A stretch of 64,000 nucleotides of DNA from NCBI RefSeq assembly GCF_001403795.1, contig NZ_CXSU01000005.1, positions 589,597 to 653,596 of the forward strand, read 5' to 3'. Each line of letters opens with the position of its first letter. Within the stretch, counting starts at the first letter, position 1. The notes beneath the pieces were generated by a model, which was not told the origin of the DNA, did not search any database, and saw only the letters and a list, made by a program, of their open reading frames with translations. The DNA is from Jannaschia donghaensis. GTDB taxonomy: Bacteria; Pseudomonadota; Alphaproteobacteria; Rhodobacterales; Rhodobacteraceae. Of the stretch, positions 33,998-42,329 are shown piece after piece. Position numbers and translations under genes: made by a program.

Positions 33998-36457
33998 CTA
34001 GGGCAGGGGCGTCAGTGTCGTGATGCCGACGGCCCCCGCGCGGGCCAGATCGGGGTCCAGGGTCATCGGAATGTATTCACCGCGTCGCCAAAGTTCGCCC
34101 AGATCGTCGTAGTGTTTGGACAATGGATGGCCCGATTGCCCGGTCGACGTGATGAACACGCTGCTTTCGGGGTCCGCGAAATCATAGACGCCCCGGTACG
34201 TCGCCGCATGGACGTTCAAAAACGGGTTGGGCAATTCGCCCCCCGTGCGCCCGCGTTGCAGCGTGTGATCGCCGCCCGATGTCGACTGACGGATGTTCAC
34301 AACCAGGCCCAGGCCCGGAATGTCGCCGAGGACGGGATGATCCGACCGCGCCTCGTGCGCGTCGCCCCAACGCCATGTCTCGACCCGTGCGCCGTAGCGG
34401 TCTTCTAGAAATTGCAGGGCGTCGTCCAGCGATTGGCGCGCGACGTCGGTGCAAGTCTCGGGTTGGGTCGACTGAATGACGTCGCACCAGGCCCCCGCGC
34501 CGCCGATGTCGCGGAACACCCGTTCGATGAACAGCGGCTCCATCCGGGGGTATTCGATGGCCAATGGGCCAAGATCGTCGCGGATCAGCCGCTGCTGTAA
34601 CGCCCGCATCCACGCGGTGTAGATCAGCGGCTCGGGCAGATGTTCCGACATTTCGCCGTTCCACGCGGCCAGAAGTTCCAGCGCGACCTGGCGGCGGCGT
34701 TCCGGTGTGCCCGGTTCGGCGGCATCGCCGGTAAACCAAAGGTCGCGCCCGATCAGCGGCAGAAGGCTGCGCGCGGTGATCGACACGGTGTCCAATTGCG
34801 CTTCGATCAGACTTTCGCGGGTGTGCACGGCGCGCGCCTGCATCAGCCGCTCCATCCGCTGCACGCGCTGGCTGTCGCCCCAATAGTGGCTGATGTGATC
34901 GGGGAAGAGCGCGTCGGTCGTCTTGTTGTTGGTATTGCCCAGAAGGCCCCCGTCGGGGTCCGACCAGACGGGGTTGGCATCGGCAGGTTTCATACCGCGC
35001 CAGCGGTTCGCCTCGATCCAGCCGGGCGACGGGATACGGCCCTCGGACTGATGCAGGTCGGTCCGGTCGGGTTGGCGCCCCATGATCGTCATGGCGATGC
35101 GGGTGCCGTCGGTCAGCATCAGGTTCTGCGCGGGGGCCACGAAATGCTGCGCGGCGGCCAGACCGTCTTCGATTGTGGCCGCGCGCATAAGCTCCAGCCC
35201 CGTGCGCATGGATGTGTCGTCTTCCGCAAGGGCGGTCCACGACAGGGCCGGAACGTGGCCCACTGGCGTGACTGTGCCCAGGTCGAATTGCCCCGCCGTC
35301 AGGACCGGCCCGTTCACCGTGCGTCGCTGGGTCAGGGTGACGGGGTCGGCGTCCTTGATGGCGATGATCGTCCGCTCGGTTTCAAAATCGGCCCAGCCAT
35401 CGGGAGTGCGATACTGCGTGCCGTTGTCGGGATTGATCTGCTCGATCAGCACGTCTTGGTCGTCCAGATAGGCGGAGGTCAGGCCCCAGCCCAGACGCTC
35501 CGTCCGTCCGGCCAGGACGATCGGCATGCCGGGGATCGTGGCACCGATAACCCCGCCGGTCGTCAACTCCAGCCGGGCCAGATACCAAAGGGTTGGCGCG
35601 CTGAGGCCCAGGTGCGGATCGTTGGCCAGAAGTGCGCCGCCGGCGGCCGCACGGTCGGGTGCTACGGCGAAAGCGTTGGACGCCCCCGCCAGATCGCGGT
35701 GCGGCACAGGCCAGAGAAACGGATCGGCGGTGTCGGCGGCGGCGAAGCGCGTGTCCTTCAGCGTCGGGAACAGGTCGCCGGCCAAGACAACCGTACCGTC
35801 GCCGGGCACATCGGGATGCAGATCGCGCAGACGTTCATCCGGAAGAATCAGCGAGGCGCGGGCGCGCAGCACCTCCTCTCCCAGATGGCCCGAAAGCTGC
35901 AGCGCCATAAGCTTGACGACCGCCAGACTGTCCGCCGGTTGCCAGGGCGCGACCTGAGGCTCGAACAGGAAAAACTCCGGCGCACCCCGGCCCGACGCTT
36001 CGGAGTTGAGGACCTTGACGCGCGCATTCACGCCATCCGCATAGGCCTCCAGCATGGCAAGCGTTTCGGGATCCTGCGCCGCGACGGACCGGCTGGCCGC
36101 GCGGTAAAGGCCCAGCCGGCGCATCAACTCGTCCGTGCGCAGCGTGCGCTGGCCGAAGATTTCCGACAGCCTGCCTTGGGCCGTGCGCCGCAGCAGCGTC
36201 ATCTGCCACAGCCGGTCCTGCGCATGGGCATAGCCCAGGCCGAAGAAAACGTCCCGATCCGTTTGGCCAAAGATATGGGGCACGTTGTGGGTGTTGCGCA
36301 CGATTTCCACCGGCGCGGTCAGGCCCGCCACCGCCTGTGTCGCATCGTAGTCGGGCAGGCTGCGCCCCGCCAGCCAGTACACGACCAGGATCGCCGCGCC
36401 TGCCAGAAGAAGGACGCCTGTCACGATGCGGAATGTCCAGCGGAACAACCGTTCCAT
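33998..36457 (-). CDS. Penicillin acylase-family N-terminal nucleophile hydrolase
   Basis: This is an 819-residue precursor anchored by one N-terminal membrane helix (LLLAGAAILVVYWLA, residues 16-30). The enzyme would mature in the periplasm by self-cleavage before Ser260 in AGASNAFAV, giving an alpha chain (about 230 residues after the anchor) and a beta chain of 560. The oxyanion/Asn region and the LLANDPHLGLSAPTLW segment are intact. Family members hydrolyse penicillins, N-acyl-homoserine lactones or other amides, so quorum quenching is possible but unproven. The open frame extends far upstream; the start at 36457 places the helix at the N-terminus. It stands alone. Confidence 0.9.
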   Translation of the reverse strand: MERLFRWTFRIVTGVLLLAGAAILVVYWLAGRSLPDYDATQAVAGLTAPVEIVRNTHNVPHIFGQTDRDVFFGLGYAHAQDRLWQMTLLRRTAQGRLSEIFGQRTLRTDELMRRLGLYRAASRSVAAQDPETLAMLEAYADGVNARVKVLNSEASGRGAPEFFLFEPQVAPWQPADSLAVVKLMALQLSGHLGEEVLRARASLILPDERLRDLHPDVPGDGTVVLAGDLFPTLKDTRFAAADTADPFLWPVPHRDLAGASNAFAVAPDRAAAGGALLANDPHLGLSAPTLWYLARLELTTGGVIGATIPGMPIVLAGRTERLGWGLTSAYLDDQDVLIEQINPDNGTQYRTPDGWADFETERTIIAIKDADPVTLTQRRTVNGPVLTAGQFDLGTVTPVGHVPALSWTALAEDDTSMRTGLELMRAATIEDGLAAAQHFVAPAQNLMLTDGTRIAMTIMGRQPDRTDLHQSEGRIPSPGWIEANRWRGMKPADANPVWSDPDGGLLGNTNNKTTDALFPDHISHYWGDSQRVQRMERLMQARAVHTRESLIEAQLDTVSITARSLLPLIGRDLWFTGDAAEPGTPERRRQVALELLAAWNGEMSEHLPEPLIYTAWMRALQQRLIRDDLGPLAIEYPRMEPLFIERVFRDIGGAGAWCDVIQSTQPETCTDVARQSLDDALQFLEDRYGARVETWRWGDAHEARSDHPVLGDIPGLGLVVNIRQSTSGGDHTLQRGRTGGELPNPFLNVHAATYRGVYDFADPESSVFITSTGQSGHPLSKHYDDLGELWRRGEYIPMTLDPDLARAGAVGITTLTPLP

Positions 36458-36559
36458 ATTCGTTCTCCGGGTTGGAACTTGCGGTGCGGCGCTCCGGTTG
36501 ACCCTGTGGGCCGGGGCCGATCTAACCCCCGGACGGCTTGGATGCAAAGGGAGGTCGGC

Positions 36560-37435
36560 ATGGCAAACGTGGCGTTTTTGGGGATGGGCGTGATGGGGGC
36601 CCCGATGGCGGGTCATCTGGCGGCGGCCGGGCACTTCGTGCAGGTCTACAATCGCACCGAAGCCAAGGCCGAGGCCTGGGTCGGCAAGCACGGCGGCGCG
36701 GCCGCTTCGACCCCGCATGCGGCGGCGCTCGGCTGCGATATCGTCATGGCCTGCGTGGGCAACGACGACGACCTGCGCAGCGTCTGTCTGGGCGGAGACG
36801 GCGCGTTCGCGGGCATGGCGAAGGGGTCGATCTTCGTCGATCACACGACCGTGTCCGCCGAAGTGACGCGTGAACTTGCCGCCGCCGCCGCCGATCGCGG
36901 CATCGCCTGGGTCGATGCGCCCGTGTCCGGTGGACAGGCGGGGGCCGAAAATGGCCAGCTCGTCATCATGTGCGGCGGGGCGCAGGCGGATTATGATCGG
37001 GTGGAGCCTGTGATGGCCTGTTTTGCCAAGCTGACCAAACGCATGGGCGACGTGGGCGCGGGCCAGTTGACCAAAATGGTCAATCAGATCTGCATCGCGG
37101 GCCTGATGCAGGGCCTGTCCGAAGCCATGACCTTCGCCCAAAAGGCGGGTCTGGACGGCGAGGCGGTGGTCGATGTCATCCAGGGCGGTGCCGCCGGATC
37201 GTGGCAGATGGTCAACCGGCACAAGACGATGCTGGCGGGCGAATACGACCACGGGTTCGCCGTGGACTGGATGCGCAAGGACCTGTCCATCTGCCTGGCC
37301 GAGGCCGAGAATATCGGTGCCCCCCTGCCGGGAACCGCGCTGATCGACCAGTATTACAAGGACGTCCAAGCCATGGGTGGCGGGCGGTGGGACACCTCGT
37401 CGTTGATGGCCCGCTTGGTCAAACTGAGCGAGTAG
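36560..37435 (+). CDS. NAD(P)-dependent beta-hydroxyacid dehydrogenase (HIBADH/GarR family)
   Basis: This 291-residue oxidoreductase has the N-terminal dinucleotide motif GMGVMGAPMAGHL (residues 8-20), the substrate loop DAPVSGGQAGAENGQL and the catalytic Lys in TKMVNQICIAG. Family members oxidise 3-hydroxyisobutyrate or reduce tartronate semialdehyde and related acids. The substrate cannot be fixed. The start at 36560 follows a GGGAGG ribosome site; an in-frame ATG six codons earlier lacks one. It is divergent from the acylase gene and ends seven bases from the GH13 gene. Confidence 0.9.
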   Translation: MANVAFLGMGVMGAPMAGHLAAAGHFVQVYNRTEAKAEAWVGKHGGAAASTPHAAALGCDIVMACVGNDDDLRSVCLGGDGAFAGMAKGSIFVDHTTVSAEVTRELAAAAADRGIAWVDAPVSGGQAGAENGQLVIMCGGAQADYDRVEPVMACFAKLTKRMGDVGAGQLTKMVNQICIAGLMQGLSEAMTFAQKAGLDGEAVVDVIQGGAAGSWQMVNRHKTMLAGEYDHGFAVDWMRKDLSICLAEAENIGAPLPGTALIDQYYKDVQAMGGGRWDTSSLMARLVKLSE

Positions 37436-37442
37436 CGCGCGT

Positions 37443-38975
37443 TCAGGACAGCCAGACCCCGGCGGCGCGTGCGGGCAACGCACCGTCCGCCGTGGCGGAG
37501 GCGAAGTCCGGGGCCGTCTCGACCGCGATGTCCTCCATCCCGAAGTTAAGGATAACTTTGGCCGATCCATAGGTCAGGTGTATTACATCGTCGTCGCGGG
37601 ACCAGTCCTTCAGCTTCAGCTTGCCCATGCGGTCACGCCGGAAGGCGAATGCCGCGCGATAGAACCGGAGGACGCTGTTCGCGTCGATGTGCTGCACCGC
37701 AACGGAGACGTCTTCGGGCCAATCCATCGGCAACCAGGGGGTGCCGGTCGTGAACGCTCTCTCGCCCCCTTCCTCCCACGGGATGGGAACGCGCGCACCT
37801 TCCCGCCCCGGCCCGTCGGGCCAGTAGAGCAGGTCGAGCGGGTCGGTTACGGCGGATTTTGCCAGGGCAGGTTGGGTCAATCCCAGCTCCTCCCCTTGGT
37901 AGATCAGAACCGGACCGGGGGCGGTGGCGAGCATCAATGCCAGGAATTTCGCGTCATGCGATGTGCCGTCGCCCGCCTTGCCCGCATGACGCGGTTGGTC
38001 ATGCGACGACAGCCACCACCCGATTCTCCCCGCGTCTTTGGCGCGCGTCAGCACGTCCGCATAGGCGTCCGCAGTCGCACCGGCTTCGGGCAGGTCGGTG
38101 GCATAGGCCGCGCTCATCCGCCCATCGGTTGCCAGACGTTCTGCCAGTTCGATCGACTGGTTGCCCGACGTGACCTCTCCGATCAGGAACGCATCGTCGC
38201 CGGCCCAGTCGCGCAGGTTGGTGACGAAATCGATTCCGTCGCCGGGCAGCAGATCAAAGCTGTGATCCTGATAGGTGTAGGGTACGAAATTGTCGCCCGA
38301 TACCTGCTCCTGCACCTTCGGATCGGCGACCGGATTGTCCTTGAGCGATGGATCGAACAGAAGCGATGTGACCGCGTCGATGCGGAACCCATCGACCCCC
38401 CGGTCGCGCCAGAACTGCATGATGGTCTTCAGCTCCTCCTGCACGTCGGTGTTGCGCAGGTTCAGGCTGGGTTGTTTGGACGTGAAATTGTGGAAGTAAT
38501 ACTGCCGCCGCACATGGTTCCAGGTCCAGGCGGGGGGGCCGAACTGCGACAGCCAATTATTAGGCTGGGTGCCGTCCGGCTTGGGATCGGCCCAGACGTA
38601 GTAGTCTGAATATTTCTCATCGCCCGCGATCGACCGTTTGAACCACGGTGCCTCGATCGACGTGTGGTTGAACACCTGGTCGATAAGGATGCGCAGGCCG
38701 AGATCGCCCGCGCAGGTCACGAGATTGTCGAAGTCCTGCATCGTCCCGAGGGCGGGATGGACCGACATGTGATCCGACACATCATAACCGCCGTCGTTCC
38801 AAGGCGAAGGGTAGAACGGCGACAGCCAGACCGCATCCGCGCCAAGGTCGGCGGCGTGGTGCAGCTTTTCGATGATGCCCCTCAGATCGCCGATCCCGTT
38901 GCCGGTCGTGTCGCGAAACGACCGGGGATAGATCTGATAGATAACGGGGGCGGCGGGCCAGGCGCGGTCGGTCAA
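37443..38975 (-). CDS. GH13 alpha-glucosidase
   Basis: This 510-residue cytoplasmic glycoside hydrolase of the oligo-1,6-/alpha-glucosidase group contains region I DQVFNHTS, region II DGFRIDAV with nucleophile Asp200, the acid Glu267 in LIGEVTSG, and transition-state Asp326 in SSHDQPRH. In region IV the usual Asn before His-Asp is Ser here. It has no signal peptide. It would release glucose from maltose, sucrose or similar sugars. No sugar transporter is adjacent; the neighbours are an unrelated dehydrogenase and an SDR. The length is slightly shorter than the typical 540. Confidence 0.9.
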   Translation of the reverse strand: MTDRAWPAAPVIYQIYPRSFRDTTGNGIGDLRGIIEKLHHAADLGADAVWLSPFYPSPWNDGGYDVSDHMSVHPALGTMQDFDNLVTCAGDLGLRILIDQVFNHTSIEAPWFKRSIAGDEKYSDYYVWADPKPDGTQPNNWLSQFGPPAWTWNHVRRQYYFHNFTSKQPSLNLRNTDVQEELKTIMQFWRDRGVDGFRIDAVTSLLFDPSLKDNPVADPKVQEQVSGDNFVPYTYQDHSFDLLPGDGIDFVTNLRDWAGDDAFLIGEVTSGNQSIELAERLATDGRMSAAYATDLPEAGATADAYADVLTRAKDAGRIGWWLSSHDQPRHAGKAGDGTSHDAKFLALMLATAPGPVLIYQGEELGLTQPALAKSAVTDPLDLLYWPDGPGREGARVPIPWEEGGERAFTTGTPWLPMDWPEDVSVAVQHIDANSVLRFYRAAFAFRRDRMGKLKLKDWSRDDDVIHLTYGSAKVILNFGMEDIAVETAPDFASATADGALPARAAGVWLS

Positions 38976-39004
38976 AGGCTGTCTCCTGCGGGCGGCGAAT
39001 GCGA

Positions 39005-39031
39005 AAGGCGCGCCCGGTCGGGGCGCGCCTT
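39005..39031 (-). terminator. Terminator hairpin of the SDR gene
   Basis: AAGGCGCGCCC pairs perfectly over 11 bp (39021-39031 with 39005-39015) around a 5-base loop and is followed on the minus strand by TTT. It lies 22 bases after the SDR stop and just upstream of the GH13 start. Confidence 0.75.
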
Positions 39032-39052
39032 GGAGCAGGACTTAGGCCGCTA

Positions 39053-39904
39053 TCATGCCCCGACGACCATGCCGCCGTTCGGATGCAGCGTCTGGCCGGT
39101 GTAGTAACTGCCGTCCGAGGAGGCGAAGAACAGATAGGCCGTCGCCACTTCCCACGGTTGACCGGCGCGACCCATGGGCGTGCCGGAGCCGAAATCCTCC
39201 ACCTGTTCGGCGGGCATGGTGCCGGGAATGAACGGCGTCCAGATCGGGCCGGGGGCGACGGAATTCACGCGAATGCCCTTGTCCGCAAGGTTCCCCGCCA
39301 GCGAACGGGAGAAAGCCAGCGAGGCCCCGCGCGTCATGGAATAGGTGATCAGCGACCCCATGCCGGCGAAGGCGTTCACGGAGGAAGTGTTGATGATGCT
39401 GGCCCCTTCCTTGAGGTGGGGGAGGGCGGCTTGGGTGGTGTGGAGGTAGGCTTTGATGTTGGAGGCCATCATGCGGTCGATCTTGTCTTCGTCGAGGTTG
39501 GCGAAATCCTCGTCGAGCCACTGCTGGGCACCGTTGTTGACCAAGATGTCGAGCTGGCCGTAGGCGTCGATGGTGGCCTGTACCGCCTTGTCGCAATTGG
39601 CTTTTTTGCCCAGATCGCCGGGGATCAGGATGGCTTCGGAGCCTTCGTCTTCGACAAGTTTCTTGGTCTTTTCGGCGTCCTTATCCTCTTCGAGGTAGGC
39701 GATGGCGATCTTGGCCCCTTCGCGGGCGTAAAGCACTGAAACCGCTCGACCAATTCCACTGTCACCGCCGGTTATGAGGGCGACTTTGCCCTTGAGCTTG
39801 CCGACGCCGGGGTGGCGGGGGGCGTAGTCGGGGGCGGGGTCCATCTTGTGCTCGTCGGCGGGCATCGCGTCCTGGTGCTGAGCGGGTATGTGCTTGGTTT
39901 CCAT
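39053..39904 (-). CDS. SDR oxidoreductase, glucose/ribitol dehydrogenase type, with altered active site
   Basis: This 283-residue short-chain dehydrogenase of the YghA/general-stress (GsiB-neighbour) group has an N-terminal extension with PRHPGVGKLKGKVALITGGD (residues 29-48), the cofactor motif TGGDSGIG, NNGAQQ and the Ser region INTSSVN. The catalytic motif reads Y188-S-M-T-R192 instead of YxxxK: the codon at 39329-39331 is CGC (Arg) where Lys is almost universal. It follows a GGAAATCTCCA leader and is a single gene. The substrate is unknown; activity may be reduced or altered. Confidence 0.88.
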   Translation of the reverse strand: METKHIPAQHQDAMPADEHKMDPAPDYAPRHPGVGKLKGKVALITGGDSGIGRAVSVLYAREGAKIAIAYLEEDKDAEKTKKLVEDEGSEAILIPGDLGKKANCDKAVQATIDAYGQLDILVNNGAQQWLDEDFANLDEDKIDRMMASNIKAYLHTTQAALPHLKEGASIINTSSVNAFAGMGSLITYSMTRGASLAFSRSLAGNLADKGIRVNSVAPGPIWTPFIPGTMPAEQVEDFGSGTPMGRAGQPWEVATAYLFFASSDGSYYTGQTLHPNGGMVVGA

Positions 39905-40117
39905 TGGAGATTTCCTGCGTTGGGAGGGGTTGCGAAAAGAACCCCTGCCGCCGCGGTTGGTTCCGACCAGCGCGGCGCGGGCGCCACGGTGCAGGGGACA
40001 TCGTGGGTGATCCACGGGTGATCTGCGGGTGATCCGGGGCGGACGTGGAATCGTTAACACTCCGCTAACCGCTCCGGCTCAGCTTGCCCCCTTTCACGGA
40101 CCACCGGAGGGGATGGG

Positions 40118-40501
40118 ATGACGACGAAGACGCAGCGGGACCGACGCTCGGAAATGGTCGGGATGATGACGCGGTTCCAATGGGACCTGGCACATGCGGC
40201 GACCCGCGACGCGATGGTGCCGGAGGCGTGGCGCGAGGTGTACGAGAAACGCTCGTCCAAGAAACGCAAGGTGAGCCTGTATCTGGACGAGGACGTCTAC
40301 AAGCTTTTCAAGTCGATGGGCGCGGGGATGGGGCCGCGCATGAACGTGGTCCTGGGCGCATTCGCCCGCGCCCGGCTTGCGGGCCTGCTGGACGGCGAGG
40401 ACTTGGTGGAGGAGGCGCGCGAGAGCTGGATGGGGGTGCCCAAACCCTCGATGGAGGAGTTGCGGGTGTTGCTGGAGAAGGTGGAGGCGGGGAAGCGGTG
40501 A
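40118..40501 (+). CDS. BrnA-like antitoxin/DNA-binding protein without a toxin
   Basis: This 127-residue protein has a basic N-terminus and a middle segment KKRKVSLYLDEDVYKLFKSM followed by MGPRMNVVLGAFARARLAGL. This strand-helix-helix pattern is that of BrnA and other ribbon-helix-helix antitoxins (compare the VSLRLD...INAVLRAY pattern of BrnA). It has an extra C-terminal helix. BrnA normally follows brnT, but no brnT or other toxin gene is adjacent. The ATG at 40118 follows GGAGGGGATGGG. It lies beside the start of the AT-rich nuclease island. Confidence 0.65.
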   Translation: MTTKTQRDRRSEMVGMMTRFQWDLAHAATRDAMVPEAWREVYEKRSSKKRKVSLYLDEDVYKLFKSMGAGMGPRMNVVLGAFARARLAGLLDGEDLVEEARESWMGVPKPSMEELRVLLEKVEAGKR

Positions 40502-40644
40502 GGGGGGTGCGTTTGGTCGTGCTGGGAGGCGGTGGCTTGGTCGAGGAGGCGCGGGCGGTGGGGGTGGGGAAGGTGTGGATGGTGAAGGTGTGGCCGACGG
40601 TGGCGAAGATCATGGCAGTATTGGAGGGGGGGAAGGACTGGTAG
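40498..40644 (+). CDS. Doubtful 48-aa ORF at the island edge
   Basis: A GTG at 40498 overlaps the stop of the BrnA-like gene (GTGA) and opens a 48-codon Val/Gly-rich frame (VRGVRLVVLGGGGLVEEARA ...) that ends at 40644. This is just where the sequence turns AT-rich. It may be a small coupled gene, the remnant of a gene cut by the insertion, or chance. Only the overlap supports it. Confidence 0.25.
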   Translation: MRGVRLVVLGGGGLVEEARAVGVGKVWMVKVWPTVAKIMAVLEGGKDW

Positions 40645-40680
40645 AGTTGAGCGGCAAATACGCAATTTTCCAATTTTATC

Positions 40681-42090
40681 TTATCCAAAGATATCTTCAG
40701 GCGGGGGACTCTCATCAAAAGTATCTCCCATAGAGAAGTCAACAACCATTGTGAAGCTTGGATCCTCTTCTTCGAGATCTACTACTCCAATCAAGTTTCT
40801 TACTTTTCTTGTCTTCTCGCCAATGGTGGTGTGCAGTAGTCTATCGTATAATTTCTTTGCAGCCATTTCGTCCAGAGTTACCCAGACAAAGGTGATCATG
40901 TCGAAGGGTCCAGCGCGAACCTCATAATGGGCTTTTTCGAGCAGTCGTCTGTAGCTGTTAAGGGTCCTTTTAGGGTCAAGTACAATTTTAACTTCGAAAC
41001 CAATAGTTTTTGTCTTGATCTTAGCCGTAAAATCTGGAAATCCGCTGCCGAAGTTTGGCTCTATTGATTCAAACCGATTTCGAAGCCAGTGGTAAACTGA
41101 ACGCTCTACTATCTCATGTCTTTGAAAGGCTTTATTTGCAGAGCGAGCACCCTCTACTCGAACACGCGAAACATTTCTTACCTCGTCAAGTGTCTCTTTC
41201 GATACTTCTGCCTTTAAGTGATCTTTCGTGTGTCTTAGGAACCCTTCTGGTTTGTACATGTGAAACGAGGAAATATTCCCCTCAAGAAGAGCTTCTTCAA
41301 CCAATTCCGGCCGCGGCCCGATGGTTTTTGGTCCGTCCATCTTTATTTTCAGCCACCAGTCATCCTTTGCATCATCGGTAACAAAGACGAGTGTTTCAGT
41401 GTCATTTTGTTTCGCATATTCAAGAATTTGATGCCAAATCAGATAGTCTCCATACCGACTTTTGTATTCGATTCCACCGTGAATAAAATGGTCTAATCCG
41501 TCTTTGCTTTTATTTTGATCTAGATATCCTGGCGGTATCTCCTTTGCGTACCGATTCTCGGCTTTCTTATATAGCGCTTCAACAGATTCCTGATTCGGCA
41601 TGGGCGAGCCGACACGGTTCTCAAAAAGTTGTTCGATCTTCTCTTTTAGGGTGTCTTTTCCGTTTAGTGTTTGCTGATTGCCCTCAATTACGTTCAGTTT
41701 TTCGAGGAAGTTTTCTGCGACTTGACTAATGCCCTCAATCAAGGGGGCAGGATCGATTAGAGAATGTCGGCGTTCTAGCTGAAGTTCACCTAGATCGGAT
41801 TGAATTTTTTCCTGCGTTTTTGAGATTAAATTTCGAACTTCTGAGAATCTCTTGTTTTGATCGGCGATGACTATCAAGCGTTTTCTTTGAAACTCAAGGG
41901 CAACATGGTGAGGAATCCAAATGCGATCCGATAGCTTTCCGATAGCATCTAATAGTTGATCGCGCGTTGAAGAGTGATAGCGATACAAGTTCAGAAGGAC
42001 GTTGGTATCAAACACGAACAAGGCTTCATCCCAGACCCTCTTGAAATCGGTTGGTGATCCTGGATCGTACTGCGGAAATAGGCCCTTCAT
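40681..42090 (-). CDS. PIN nuclease fused to a PD-(D/E)XK-type nuclease, AT-rich, putative defence protein
   Basis: The 469-residue protein begins MKGLFPQYDPGSPTDFKRVW. It has a PIN-like domain at residues 20-250 with acidic positions Asp28 (VFDTN), Glu66 (ALEF), Asp215 (RYGDYLIW) and Asp239/Asp240 (FVTDDAKDDWW). This resembles the PIN_8-type family, with a long charged helical insert at about 75-200. A C-terminal domain (about 320-430) has the PD-(D/E)XK pattern Glu329, Asp353 (GFPDF), Glu366 and Lys368 (FEVKI). The start at 42090 has GGAG nine bases upstream. Base composition is clearly AT-rich compared with both flanks, indicating recent gain. Two nucleases in one chain, no partner gene and a foreign origin suggest anti-phage defence. 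This is inference. Confidence 0.8.
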   Translation of the reverse strand: MKGLFPQYDPGSPTDFKRVWDEALFVFDTNVLLNLYRYHSSTRDQLLDAIGKLSDRIWIPHHVALEFQRKRLIVIADQNKRFSEVRNLISKTQEKIQSDLGELQLERRHSLIDPAPLIEGISQVAENFLEKLNVIEGNQQTLNGKDTLKEKIEQLFENRVGSPMPNQESVEALYKKAENRYAKEIPPGYLDQNKSKDGLDHFIHGGIEYKSRYGDYLIWHQILEYAKQNDTETLVFVTDDAKDDWWLKIKMDGPKTIGPRPELVEEALLEGNISSFHMYKPEGFLRHTKDHLKAEVSKETLDEVRNVSRVRVEGARSANKAFQRHEIVERSVYHWLRNRFESIEPNFGSGFPDFTAKIKTKTIGFEVKIVLDPKRTLNSYRRLLEKAHYEVRAGPFDMITFVWVTLDEMAAKKLYDRLLHTTIGEKTRKVRNLIGVVDLEEEDPSFTMVVDFSMGDTFDESPPPEDIFG

Positions 42091-42281
42091 GAAACATCTC
42101 CGTTGTTCTGCTGGAGGGCTAAGGTATGGCGCGCCAACACTTTTGGGCAGAAGTACATACCAGAGGCTACTATGCAATTCTAATGTTAGATAGTTAATGA
42201 AAGTGGATAAGTTGGCGGCCCAAGCTAACGGGCAGGCGCGCGCCGGCTTGGATGGTGGGACGGGTTGAAGGGTCGGGAATG

Positions 42282-42308
42282 AAAAAGGGCACCCCGAGGG
42301 GTGCCCTT
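42282..42308 (-). terminator. Rho-independent terminator of the pyrimidine ABC operon
   Basis: On the minus strand AAGGGCACCC and GGGTGCCCTT form a 10-bp stem around a 4-base loop, followed by five T. It begins 21 bases past the stop of the binding protein gene and ends the long 51.7-42.3 kb operon. It also marks the right edge of the AT-rich segment. Confidence 0.9.
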
Positions 42309-42329
42309 CGTAGCTAGTGAGACGTCGGC

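Noticed and set aside
34640-36559. Upstream extension of the dehydrogenase frame over the acylase gene
   Set aside because: It runs antisense through a complete penicillin acylase gene. The dehydrogenase start at 36560 has the ribosome site and family N-terminus.
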